DNA of 64,000 nucleotides from Sphaerimonospora thailandensis (GTDB lineage: Bacteria; Actinomycetota; Actinomycetes; Streptosporangiales; Streptosporangiaceae). Under the pieces are notes generated by a model that was given only the letters and a program-made list of their open reading frames with translations, was not told the origin of the DNA and searched no databases. A program made the position numbers and the translations under genes. Position 1 is the first letter of the stretch, and each line of letters begins with the position of its first letter. The stretch is from assembly GCF_016863115.1 (NCBI RefSeq), contig NZ_BOOG01000017.1:78972-142971 (forward strand), in the 5' to 3' direction. This document shows, piece by piece, positions 39,500-46,522 of this stretch.

Positions 39500-39871
39500 G
39501 TGAAGGTCATACTCAAGATCCTGGTCGTCGCCGCAGCCCTCTGGGGCGCCACGGAACTGGTGCCCGGCATCGCGCTCTCCGCCGGCACCACGACCGAGAA
39601 AATCGTCACCCTGCTCGCGGTCGCGCTGATCTTCGGCGTCGTGAACGCCGTGCTCAAGCCGATCATCAAGACCGTGGGGTGCGCGTTCTACGTGCTCACC
39701 CTGGGTCTGTTCGCCCTCGTGGTCAACGCCGGCCTGCTACTGCTGACGAGCTGGCTGGCCGAGAAGCTCGATCTCCCGTTCCAGGTCAGCGGATTCTGGG
39801 CGGCGTTCTGGGGGGCGATCGTCGTCGGCCTGATCAGCTGGCTCCTCAACATGATCCTCGGAGACGACTGA
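39500..39871 (+). CDS. Phage holin family 4 (PF04020-type) membrane protein
   Basis: A 123-residue protein with four hydrophobic segments: ILKILVVAAALWGATELVPG, IVTLLAVALIFGVVNAVLKPI, FYVLTLGLFALVVNAGLLLL and FWAAFWGAIVVGLISWLLNMIL. The LIFGVVNAVLKPI and LFALVVNAGLLL blocks are hallmarks of the family, which is chromosomal and widespread despite its holin name. GTG 39500 gives a start at the first charged residues. No phage genes are nearby. Confidence 0.88.
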   Translation: MKVILKILVVAAALWGATELVPGIALSAGTTTEKIVTLLAVALIFGVVNAVLKPIIKTVGCAFYVLTLGLFALVVNAGLLLLTSWLAEKLDLPFQVSGFWAAFWGAIVVGLISWLLNMILGDD

Positions 39872-39901
39872 GCTCGGTCCGCTCGCCGTACGGCCCGGGT
39901 C

Positions 39902-41086
39902 TCAGACCCGGGCAGGCGCCGGTCTGGCGGCGAGCGCGCCGAATGCCAGCTGGAACACGCACACGCCGATCCCGGCGAGCAGTGGCACCCGCCAGCCGCC
40001 GGAGAGCTGGTGGAGCAGTCCGAAGGCCACGGGCCCCATGGCCGCCAGCACGTAGCCGCTCGACTGCGCGACCGCCGACAGCGCGGTCACGGAGGCCGGG
40101 TCCGGCGCGCGCAACGCGATGAGCAGCAGCGCGAGCGCGATCGAGGCGCCCTGACCCAGTCCCAGGACGATCATCCAGAGCCACGGCGTCGTCGTCGGTG
40201 CGAACAGGACCCCGCCATACCCGATGATCGTGAGGATCGCGGCAATCGTCACATGCGGGACCTGGGACCGGGCCGATCCGGCGTGGACCGGCACGGTGAG
40301 AGTGGCCGCGATCTGGGCCGCGTTCGCCAGCCCCAGCAGATATCCGGCCTGGACGGCGGCGACACCCGCCGACTGGAAGATCGTCGGCAGCCAGGCCAGC
40401 GTGACGTAGAACGTCAGCGACTGCAACCCCATGAACGCCGTGACCAGCCAGGTCGTCCTGTTGCGCAGCAGGGCCCGGTACGGCCGATGCCCCGAGGGGC
40501 GGCCACCGTGTCGCGGCGACGTACGAAGCGCCTGCGGCGCCCAGATCAGAGCGGCCAGCAGCGCGAGCAGCGCCGCCGACCCGGCGGCCGACCGCCAGCC
40601 GACCATCCCGGCGAGCGGGACCATCGCGGCCGAGGCGGCGGCCGCTCCGGCGACCAGAGACGAGACGTAGACGCCGGTGATCGGCCCGATCCGGGTGGGA
40701 AAGTGCTGCTTGGCCAGGGCGGGCATGGTGACGTTCATGATTGCGATGGCCGCACCCGCCAGGGCGGCCCCGCCGTACAGGGCGACGACGCCGTCCGCGC
40801 TGCGCACGAGAACGCCGGCGGCCAGGAGGAGCAGGCCGACGAGCAATGTGCGGTCGAGCCCGACCCGGCCGGCGAGGACGGGGGCCAGCGGGCCGAGCAG
40901 CCCGAGGCAGACCACCATGACCGTGGTGATCGCCCCACCCTGCGCCGCGGTGAGTCCCAGATCTCCCATGATGTCGGGCAGCAGCGGCGACACTCCGGCC
41001 AGCGCGGGCCGGAGGTTCCACGCAGCCAGCACAAAACCGGCCAAAAGCAACAAACGGCTATGAGTCATCGCAGAACGGTTCATCAT
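39902..41086 (-). CDS. MFS transporter, CynX/NimT type
   Basis: A 394-residue, twelve-helix major facilitator with the CynX/NimT pattern: LAAWNLRPALAGVSPLLPDI in helix 1, LTAAQGGAITTVMVVCLGLLGPLAP in helix 2, and the second half beginning TTWLVTAFMGLQSLTFYVTLAWLPTIF. Relatives export or import cyanate, nitroimidazoles or small organic acids; this substrate is unknown. The start is ATG 41086, with ATG at codons 2 and 7 as alternatives. Confidence 0.88.
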   Translation of the reverse strand: MMNRSAMTHSRLLLLAGFVLAAWNLRPALAGVSPLLPDIMGDLGLTAAQGGAITTVMVVCLGLLGPLAPVLAGRVGLDRTLLVGLLLLAAGVLVRSADGVVALYGGAALAGAAIAIMNVTMPALAKQHFPTRIGPITGVYVSSLVAGAAAASAAMVPLAGMVGWRSAAGSAALLALLAALIWAPQALRTSPRHGGRPSGHRPYRALLRNRTTWLVTAFMGLQSLTFYVTLAWLPTIFQSAGVAAVQAGYLLGLANAAQIAATLTVPVHAGSARSQVPHVTIAAILTIIGYGGVLFAPTTTPWLWMIVLGLGQGASIALALLLIALRAPDPASVTALSAVAQSSGYVLAAMGPVAFGLLHQLSGGWRVPLLAGIGVCVFQLAFGALAARPAPARV

Positions 41087-41107
41087 CCCCCAAATTTACA
41101 AGGGTGA

Positions 41108-41320
41108 TCAGGGACGGAACTCGGCGTCCGGCATGACGGCGATGTCCAGGAGCAGCGGCTCGGTGCGCGATGCGAGCGTGGGGACGACCTCGTCGAGTGT
41201 CGCGAGGAGATCGCCGTGGGAGTCCAGCCGGATCGCCGGACAGCCGAAGGAGCGAGCCATCGCGGAGAGACTCACCTCGGTGAACGCGGGCCAGGGAGCT
41301 TTACCCGCGCCGTTCTTCAC
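41108..41320 (-). pseudogene. TPP-dependent enzyme, C-terminal remnant
   Basis: The 70 residues PWPAFTEVSLSAMARSFGCP to LLLDIAVMPDAEFRP match the extreme C-terminus of acetolactate-synthase/benzoylformate-decarboxylase-type thiamine-diphosphate enzymes, which normally have about 530-560 residues. Everything upstream, including the thiamine-binding domain, is missing. The break is near 41315, where a decapitated IclR fragment begins on the other strand. Confidence 0.65.
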
Positions 41321-41535
41321 GGGCGCAGGGCTGGGCGCTGGTCGACCAGGAACTGGAGGAGGGACTGCGCTCGATCGCGGCTCCGATCAGAGAACGCACC
41401 GGGAGAGTGGCGGCGGCCGTCAACGTGTCGTCGCATGCCGGCCGGACCACGCTCGAGTCTGCGCGGCGCGACCTGCTCCCCCCGCTGCTCGCCACCGCGG
41501 CCAGGATCGAAGCCGATCTCCACGCCACCGCTTGA
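41304..41535 (+). pseudogene. IclR family regulator, C-terminal remnant
   Basis: In the plus frame ending at TGA 41533-41535, the peptide QGWALVDQELEEGLRSIAAP, then RVAAAVNVSSHAGRTTLESA and LLPPLLATAARIEADLHATA, is the C-terminal effector domain of an IclR/PcaR-type regulator. The HTH and most of the effector domain are gone, and no start codon with a ribosome site exists. Its stop codon lies inside the LacI operator. Confidence 0.65.
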
Positions 41536-41546
41536 CAACGTTGTCA
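41533..41546. promoter_or_regulatory. LacI operator, copy 1 (before the lacI-type gene)
   Basis: Perfect 14-bp palindrome TGACAACGTTGTCA, 30 bp before the regulator start, overlapping a TTGACA -35-like box. An identical copy is at 46443-46456 before the sugar-importer operon. Confidence 0.85.
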
Positions 41547-41576
41547 GGCGGGCCCCGGATGCGCGATGATCCAAGC

Positions 41577-42659
41577 GTGGGAGAGAAGCGATCCGGCCGG
41601 CCGACCATGAACGACGTGGCCGCCGCCGCGGGGGTGGCGCTCAAGACCGTCTCCCGTGTCGTCAACAACGAGCCGGGGGTCAATCCGGCCACGGCGGAGC
41701 GGGTCCGGGCCGCGATCGACCGGCTCGGCTACCGGCGCAACGACAGCGCCAGGACGCTGCGCCGGGGCCGTACCGCGAGCATCGGCCTGGTGATCGAGGA
41801 TGTGGCCGACCCGTTCTACTCCGGGCTCAGCCGTGCGGTCGAGGACGTCGCGCTGCGCCACGAACACTTCGTCTTCACCGGTTCCTCGGGCGAGGATCCC
41901 GCCAGAGAGCGTGATCTGGTCCTCGCCTTCTGCGCCCGCCGGGTCGACGGACTGATCATCGTGCCCGCCGGGACCGATCACGGCTATCTGGCCCCCGAGT
42001 TCGACGCCGGGATCAAGGCCGTCTTCGCCGACCGCCCGCCGGGCGCGGGATGCGGCGCCGACACCGTGCTGTGCGACAACGCGGGCGGCTCACGGACCGG
42101 GGTCGCCCACCTGATCGCGCACGGGCACCGGCGCATCGGCTTCCTCGCCGACTCACCCGCCATCTTCACCGCGATCGAGCGGCTGCGCGGCTACCGGGAG
42201 GCCCTCGCCGCCGCCGGCCTGCCGTACGACGAGGGCCTGGTCAGGATGGGGCCCCCGGATCAGGAACGGGTGCACGCCGGCATCGAGCGACTGCTCGCGC
42301 TGCCTGACCCGCCGACGGCGCTGTTCACCGGCAACGGCCGGACCACGGTGGCCACCCTGCGGGTCCTCGCCGCGATCTCGGCGCGCTGCTCCATCGACCA
42401 CGGGCTCGTACGGCACGGCCTGGGGCTGCACGGTCATGGGCGCCTGGCCGGTCTGGCCCTGGTCGGGTTCGACGACTTCGAACTCGCCGACCTGCTCGGG
42501 ATCACGATCGTGGCGCAGGACCCGTCACGACTGGGCCGGACCGCCGCGGAAATGCTGTTCCGCCGCCTGTCCGGGCACACCGGCCCGGGCCTGCGCCTGG
42601 AACTGCCCACCCGGCTCATCGAGCGGGGCTCCGGCGAGACGCCCCCGCCCACCCGTTAG
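41577..42659 (+). CDS. LacI family transcriptional regulator
   Basis: A 360-residue repressor. The N-terminal HTH (RPTMNDVAAAAGVALKTVSRVVNNEPGV) and hinge (RRNDSARTLRRGRTASIGLV) precede a periplasmic-binding-protein-like domain (VIEDVADPFYSGLSRAVEDVA; VDGLIIVPAG; HGHRRIGFLAD; GLALVGFDDFELADLL). GTG 41577 fits the usual short tail before the HTH; ATG 41559 is also in frame. The palindrome upstream is repeated before the ABC importer at 46384, so this protein very probably represses itself and that operon until the sugar binds. Confidence 0.93.
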   Translation: MGEKRSGRPTMNDVAAAAGVALKTVSRVVNNEPGVNPATAERVRAAIDRLGYRRNDSARTLRRGRTASIGLVIEDVADPFYSGLSRAVEDVALRHEHFVFTGSSGEDPARERDLVLAFCARRVDGLIIVPAGTDHGYLAPEFDAGIKAVFADRPPGAGCGADTVLCDNAGGSRTGVAHLIAHGHRRIGFLADSPAIFTAIERLRGYREALAAAGLPYDEGLVRMGPPDQERVHAGIERLLALPDPPTALFTGNGRTTVATLRVLAAISARCSIDHGLVRHGLGLHGHGRLAGLALVGFDDFELADLLGITIVAQDPSRLGRTAAEMLFRRLSGHTGPGLRLELPTRLIERGSGETPPPTR

Positions 42660-42664
42660 GGAGC

Positions 42665-43009
42665 TCAAAGTCCGAGCACCCGGCGCAGTCCCGCGTCCAC
42701 CTCGCTCATCAGGGCGGCGGGCACCGAGCCCGCAGGCCCGTCGAGTTCGTCCTTGTCCAAAGTGACCAGGGCGGTGACGTTGACCACGGAATCACGTTTC
42801 AGGCCGGTCGCAGCAGCGGGCAGGAACACATTTCCCGGCATGGCCGCAAGCCCGGTGTTCGATGTGATCACGGCTACCAACACGGTGGCCAGGCGACTGT
42901 CGTTGTACGGCCGGGACTGGACGACGAGCACGGGACGTCTCCTGGCCGGACGGCTGCCCGTCGCCTCGCCGAGATCAGCCCAATGAATGTCGCCCCGGCG
43001 GGTTACCAC
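42665..43009 (-). CDS. MazF/PemK-type toxin
   Basis: A 114-residue PemK/MazF-fold endoribonuclease: RRGDIHWADLGEATGSRPARRRPVLVVQS, then TVLVAVITSN and LKRDSVVNVTALVTLDKDEL, the usual beta-barrel blocks with the conserved GD, RP and SVV elements. It would cleave mRNA unless bound by the antitoxin encoded directly upstream. Its GTG start overlaps the antitoxin 3' end by 7 bp, as is normal for such pairs. Confidence 0.9.
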   Translation of the reverse strand: MVTRRGDIHWADLGEATGSRPARRRPVLVVQSRPYNDSRLATVLVAVITSNTGLAAMPGNVFLPAAATGLKRDSVVNVTALVTLDKDELDGPAGSVPAALMSEVDAGLRRVLGL

Positions 43010-43251
43010 CCGTCCTCTTCGTCGAGTGCGAGCCGGCGGCGGCCTGCCGCCACGGCCGCCGCCGCGCTGTCGTCATCGTTCGCCAGATCGAGCGCCTCGT
43101 CGATCTGCCGCGTGAGTTCTCGCGACTCCAGGTGCTCGAGATAGCGCTGCGCGGCGGTCGTGTAGAACTCCGACCGGCTGATGCCGAGCAGCGCCACACA
43201 TCTCTCGACCTTCGCGTAGGTCACATCCGGGACCGAGATGGCCGTCTTCAT
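43003..43251 (-). CDS. Ribbon-helix-helix antitoxin (MazE-like)
   Basis: An 82-residue protein whose N-terminus MKTAISVPDVTYAKVERCVA then LLGISRSEFYTTAAQRYLE is a ribbon-helix-helix DNA-binding domain, followed by an acidic toxin-binding tail (IDEALDLANDDDSAA). It partners the MazF-type toxin downstream. Two GTATAAC repeats 10 bp apart (43259-43275) lie immediately upstream, overlapping a TATACT -10, and are the likely autorepression site. Confidence 0.88.
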   Translation of the reverse strand: MKTAISVPDVTYAKVERCVALLGISRSEFYTTAAQRYLEHLESRELTRQIDEALDLANDDDSAAAAVAAGRRRLALDEEDGW

Positions 43252-43258
43252 GAGAGCA

Positions 43259-43275
43259 GTATAACTCGGTATAAC
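43259..43275 (-). promoter_or_regulatory. Toxin-antitoxin promoter with paired operator repeats
   Basis: GTATAAC at 43259-43265 and 43269-43275, exactly one helical turn apart, as ribbon-helix-helix dimers prefer. The minus-strand reading contains TATACT about 7 bases before the antitoxin ATG. Confidence 0.55.
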
Positions 43276-43282
43276 CCCCTGG

Positions 43283-44122
43283 TCAGCCCTTCAGGGCACC
43301 GGCCATGAGGCCTCGCATGAAGAACCTGCCCAGCAGCACATAGACGACCATGGTGGGAATCGACGCGAGGATCGCGGCGGCCATCTGCTGGCTGTAGGGC
43401 ACGGTCTGGGCGCCCGCGATGTTGTTCAGCATGACCGTGGCGGGCCACGACGTCGGACCGGTCAGGAACACCGCGAACAGGAAGTCGTTCCACATCGAGG
43501 TGAACTGCCAGATAATCACAACGGCGAACGCGGGCCCCGAGACCGGGAGCACGATCGACCAGAATGTGCGCAGCATTCCCGCGCCGTCGACCCGGGACGC
43601 CTCGATCAGCTCGTCCGGGATCGTGACGTAGTAGTTCCGGAAGATCAGCGTGCAGATCGGGATGCCGTACACGACGTGGGCGAGCGTCAGGCCGGGGATG
43701 CCGCCGTAGAGGTCCAGGTGGAACCAGTCCCCCAGGTTCACCATGAGCTGCACCAGCGGAATCATCACGCCCTGGTACGGAATGAACATCCCGAACAGGA
43801 ACAGTGTGAACACCACGTCGGCACCCGGGAAACGCCACTTCGACAGGACGTACCCGTTCATCGAGCCGAGCGCGGCCGACAGCAGCGAGCCGGGGATCGC
43901 GAGCAGGAAGCTGTTGAGGATCCCGGGTTCGAGCTTCTCCCAGGCGACGCGCCAGGCCTCGGTCGTCCACACCGTGGGAAGATTCCACGCCTGACCGGGA
44001 TCGGCCTCGCTGAGCGGTTTGAAGCTGGTGACCAGCAGCACGTAGACCGGGATCAGGAACACCACGACGAACAGGACCAGCAGCCCCAGCCGCACCCAGC
44101 GGGCAGCGCCCGCCCGTGTCAT
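43283..44122 (-). CDS. Carbohydrate ABC transporter permease (MalG-type)
   Basis: A 279-residue inner-membrane permease with six helices: LGLLVLFVVVFLIPVYVLLV first, then the family blocks NSFLLAIPGSLLSAALGSMNGYVLSKWRF and FRNYYVTIPDELIEASRVDG (EAA loop contacting the ATPase). It follows the MalF-type gene with a 4-bp overlap. No ATP-binding gene is in the operon; actinomycetes usually share one MsiK-type ATPase. Part of the LacI-regulated importer. Confidence 0.93.
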   Translation of the reverse strand: MTRAGAARWVRLGLLVLFVVVFLIPVYVLLVTSFKPLSEADPGQAWNLPTVWTTEAWRVAWEKLEPGILNSFLLAIPGSLLSAALGSMNGYVLSKWRFPGADVVFTLFLFGMFIPYQGVMIPLVQLMVNLGDWFHLDLYGGIPGLTLAHVVYGIPICTLIFRNYYVTIPDELIEASRVDGAGMLRTFWSIVLPVSGPAFAVVIIWQFTSMWNDFLFAVFLTGPTSWPATVMLNNIAGAQTVPYSQQMAAAILASIPTMVVYVLLGRFFMRGLMAGALKG

Positions 44123-45009
44123 CGGTTCCCCCTTCGGGCGTTCCAGATCAGATAGGGCACGATGAAGATCACCACGGACAACACGATGTAGGCGGCGATG
44201 GTCGCGCCCTTGGCGGGGTCATGGGCGTCGAAGACAGCCGTCCACATGAAAGTCGCCGGCACGTCGGTGATGATCTGCTTGCCGGAGACCGCGACCACGA
44301 GGTCGAAGACCTTGAGCGAGATGTGCCCGAGGATGATCAGGGCCGACAGCGTGACCGGGCGCAGCATCGGCAGGATCACCCGCCGGTAGACCTGCCACTC
44401 GTTGCATCCGTCGACCCGGGCGGCCTCGCGTAGCTCCTCCGGCACACCGCGGAACCCGGCGAGGAAGAGCGCCATGATATATCCGGACATCTGCCAGACA
44501 GCCGGGACGGCCATCGCGGCCATCCCCCAGTCGGGATCCCGGAACCACTGCCACTGCAGGAAATCCAGCCCGAGGTAGTGGAACAGCCGGTTGAGCCCGA
44601 CGGCCCGCTCCCCGGTGGCGCTGTTCATCAGCCACCGCCACACCACGCCCGTGGCGATGAAGGAGATGGCCATCGGGAACAGGTAGATGGCCCGGAACCC
44701 GCCCTCGCCCCTGATTCCCTTCTCCATAAGGAACGCCAGGAGCCAGCCGAGGACGAGCGCGCCGCCGACGAAGACGACGGTGAAAACGATCGAGTGCCGG
44801 ACCGAGAGACCCCAGCGGTCCTCGCTCCAGATACTCGCGAAGTTCTCCAGCCCGACGAATTTCCCGGGAATCTCGGCGATCTCGTCGTGCTTGTCAGTCA
44901 TCGCGACCTTGAAGTTCCAGCCCAGCAGGCCGTACACGAAGACGCCGATGAGGACGATCGACGGCGACACCAGGAGCAACCCGGGCAGCCATCTGCGCAC
45001 CCGCGTCAC
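44119..45009 (-). CDS. Sugar ABC transporter permease (MalF-type)
   Basis: A 296-residue permease with six helices: WLPGLLLVSPSIVLIGVFVYGLLGWNF at the start, a periplasmic loop, IYLFPMAISFIATGVVWRWLMN, and the EAA loop PEELREAARVDGCNEWQVYRRVILP. GTG 45009 is chosen because GGAGGTGGA precedes it at ideal spacing; a TTG 12 bases earlier would place that site inside the gene. A 15-bp stem-loop separates it from the binding-protein gene. Confidence 0.92.
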   Translation of the reverse strand: MTRVRRWLPGLLLVSPSIVLIGVFVYGLLGWNFKVAMTDKHDEIAEIPGKFVGLENFASIWSEDRWGLSVRHSIVFTVVFVGGALVLGWLLAFLMEKGIRGEGGFRAIYLFPMAISFIATGVVWRWLMNSATGERAVGLNRLFHYLGLDFLQWQWFRDPDWGMAAMAVPAVWQMSGYIMALFLAGFRGVPEELREAARVDGCNEWQVYRRVILPMLRPVTLSALIILGHISLKVFDLVVAVSGKQIITDVPATFMWTAVFDAHDPAKGATIAAYIVLSVVIFIVPYLIWNARRGNR

Positions 45010-45028
45010 TTCCACCTCCAATGATCAT

Positions 45029-45064
45029 GTACGGCTCACGCCACGGCGATGGCGTGAGCCGTAC
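45029..45064 (-). promoter_or_regulatory. Intercistronic stem-loop in the sugar-importer operon
   Basis: Perfect 15-bp stem GTACGGCTCACGCCA / TGGCGTGAGCCGTAC with a 6-nt loop, between the binding-protein stop and the first permease. Without a T-run, it probably protects the upstream message or allows partial readthrough, giving more binding protein than permease. Next to it (45067-45094) is a near-perfect duplication of AAGGAGTGCCCGA. Confidence 0.65.
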
Positions 45065-45100
45065 CAAGGAGTGCCCGACTAAGGAGTGCCCGAGATCAAC

Positions 45101-46384
45101 TCACTGGTTGTTGCTCTGCGCGGCGGAGACCAGGGCCTCCTGGAGCTTGGCCACGTCCTGGCTCTGCTGGAACAGGCCCACGGCGTCGTTGATCGCGCTG
45201 CGCCAGGCGTCGTTGGCGACCACGCCGTGCTGGATCGAACCGGCGAGCTTGTCCTTCGACCACTCCTCCAGGCTCCAGCTCAGGTAGTCCTGGTAGAGGG
45301 ACTTGTCGGCGTCGGTGCGGGCTGGAATGGAGCCCTTCAGCGGGTTGAAGGCGTCCTGGCCCTCCTTGCTCGCCGCCACCTTCAGCCACGCGATCGCGCC
45401 GTCCCGGTTGGGCGCGCCCTTGGGCAGCGTGAAGCTGTCCGACAGCCACATGAACGTGCCGTCGGTGCCCGGAGAGGCCGCCCAGTCGAAGTCCTTGTGC
45501 GACTCCTTGCCGAGGCCGCCGTCCGGCGGGTTGTGGAAGTAGCCGTAGGCCCAGTCGCCCATGATGTTGAAGGCGGCCTCGCCGTCGACGACCTGCTTGG
45601 CCGCCGGCTGCCAGTCATCCTGCGGGGTCCCGGCGTACGACAGGATCGTCTTGAAGTTCTCCAGCGCCTTGGTCACCTCGGCGCTCGACCAGTCGGCGTT
45701 CGGCGCCCAGAGCTGGTTGTAGGCGTCGGTGCCGAGCGTGCCGAGCAGGACGCTCTCCATCAGGTGCACGACGGTCCACTGCGAACCGATCGACAGCGGG
45801 ATCTTCCCGGCCTTCTTCACCTTCTCCAGGTCGGTGACGAACTCGTCGATGGTCGCCGGCGCGCCGTCGATCCCCGCGTCCTTGATGACGGACGGGTTGT
45901 ACCAGAGGACGTTCGAGCGGTGGATGTTCACCGGCACGGAGTAGATCTGGCCCTCGACCGAGATCTGGTCCACGAGCTGCTGCGGGAGGACGTCCTTCAG
46001 CTTGAGCTCGTCATAGAGGGAGTTGAGCGACTCCAGCTTGCCGCCCTTGATGTATCCCTGCAGCTCGGCGCCCGCGTGGCCCTGGAAGGTGTCCGGGGGC
46101 TGGTTGGCCTGCAGCTTGCTCGACAGCAGCGCGCGGGCCTGGTCGCCCGACCCGCCCGCGACGGCGGCGTCGAAGAACTCGAAGTTCGGGTTCTGCTTGG
46201 CGAAGATCTCCCGCATCGCCTTCAGGCCGTCGGCCTCACCGGGGCCCGTCCACCATGAGAAGACCTCGACCTTCTTCTGCGCGGCCTCGCCACCACCGCT
46301 CTCCTTCGCGTCGCCGCCGCAGGCGGTGAGGGTGAGCAGAGCTGCCGTAGAGACCGCAACGGCCGCCATCCACCGTCGTCTCAT
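45101..46384 (-). CDS. Extracellular sugar-binding lipoprotein of an ABC importer
   Basis: A 427-residue MalE-like solute-binding protein with a lipoprotein signal peptide (MRRRWMAAVAVSTAALLTLT, lipobox Cys22) and the type 1 binding-protein pattern (KVEVFSWWTGPGEADGL; PPDTFQGHAGAELQGYI; YSVPVNIHRSNVLWYNP; FNIMGDWAYGYF; FTLPKGAPNRDGAIAWLK). It captures an oligosaccharide or sugar for the two permeases downstream. AAGGGA precedes the ATG. The LacI palindrome lies 58 bp upstream, so sugar availability should control it. Confidence 0.93.
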   Translation of the reverse strand: MRRRWMAAVAVSTAALLTLTACGGDAKESGGGEAAQKKVEVFSWWTGPGEADGLKAMREIFAKQNPNFEFFDAAVAGGSGDQARALLSSKLQANQPPDTFQGHAGAELQGYIKGGKLESLNSLYDELKLKDVLPQQLVDQISVEGQIYSVPVNIHRSNVLWYNPSVIKDAGIDGAPATIDEFVTDLEKVKKAGKIPLSIGSQWTVVHLMESVLLGTLGTDAYNQLWAPNADWSSAEVTKALENFKTILSYAGTPQDDWQPAAKQVVDGEAAFNIMGDWAYGYFHNPPDGGLGKESHKDFDWAASPGTDGTFMWLSDSFTLPKGAPNRDGAIAWLKVAASKEGQDAFNPLKGSIPARTDADKSLYQDYLSWSLEEWSKDKLAGSIQHGVVANDAWRSAINDAVGLFQQSQDVAKLQEALVSAAQSNNQ

Positions 46385-46442
46385 CGCAACATCCCTTCAA
46401 GTCCTCGTGATGACACTTGGCCCCGAGATACGCTCATCTACG

Positions 46443-46456
46443 TGACAACGTTGTCA
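46443..46456. promoter_or_regulatory. LacI operator, copy 2 (before the sugar-importer operon)
   Basis: TGACAACGTTGTCA, identical to the palindrome at 41533. On the minus strand it overlaps TTGACA, a perfect -35 box, 58 bp before the binding-protein ATG, so bound repressor would block RNA polymerase. Confidence 0.88.
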
Positions 46457-46522
46457 ACACGGCTTCATCAAGCCACCTCCACGGGGTCGGCGTCAAGTTT
46501 GCCCAGATAACGTCTCTGCATC

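Noticed and set aside
39500..39871. Holin-like gene as a sign of a prophage
   Set aside because: This membrane family is chromosomal in most actinomycetes, and no phage structural, lysis or integrase genes are near.
45086..46258. 390-codon plus-strand frame opposite the binding-protein gene
   Set aside because: Antisense shadow; the minus-strand lipoprotein is unambiguous.
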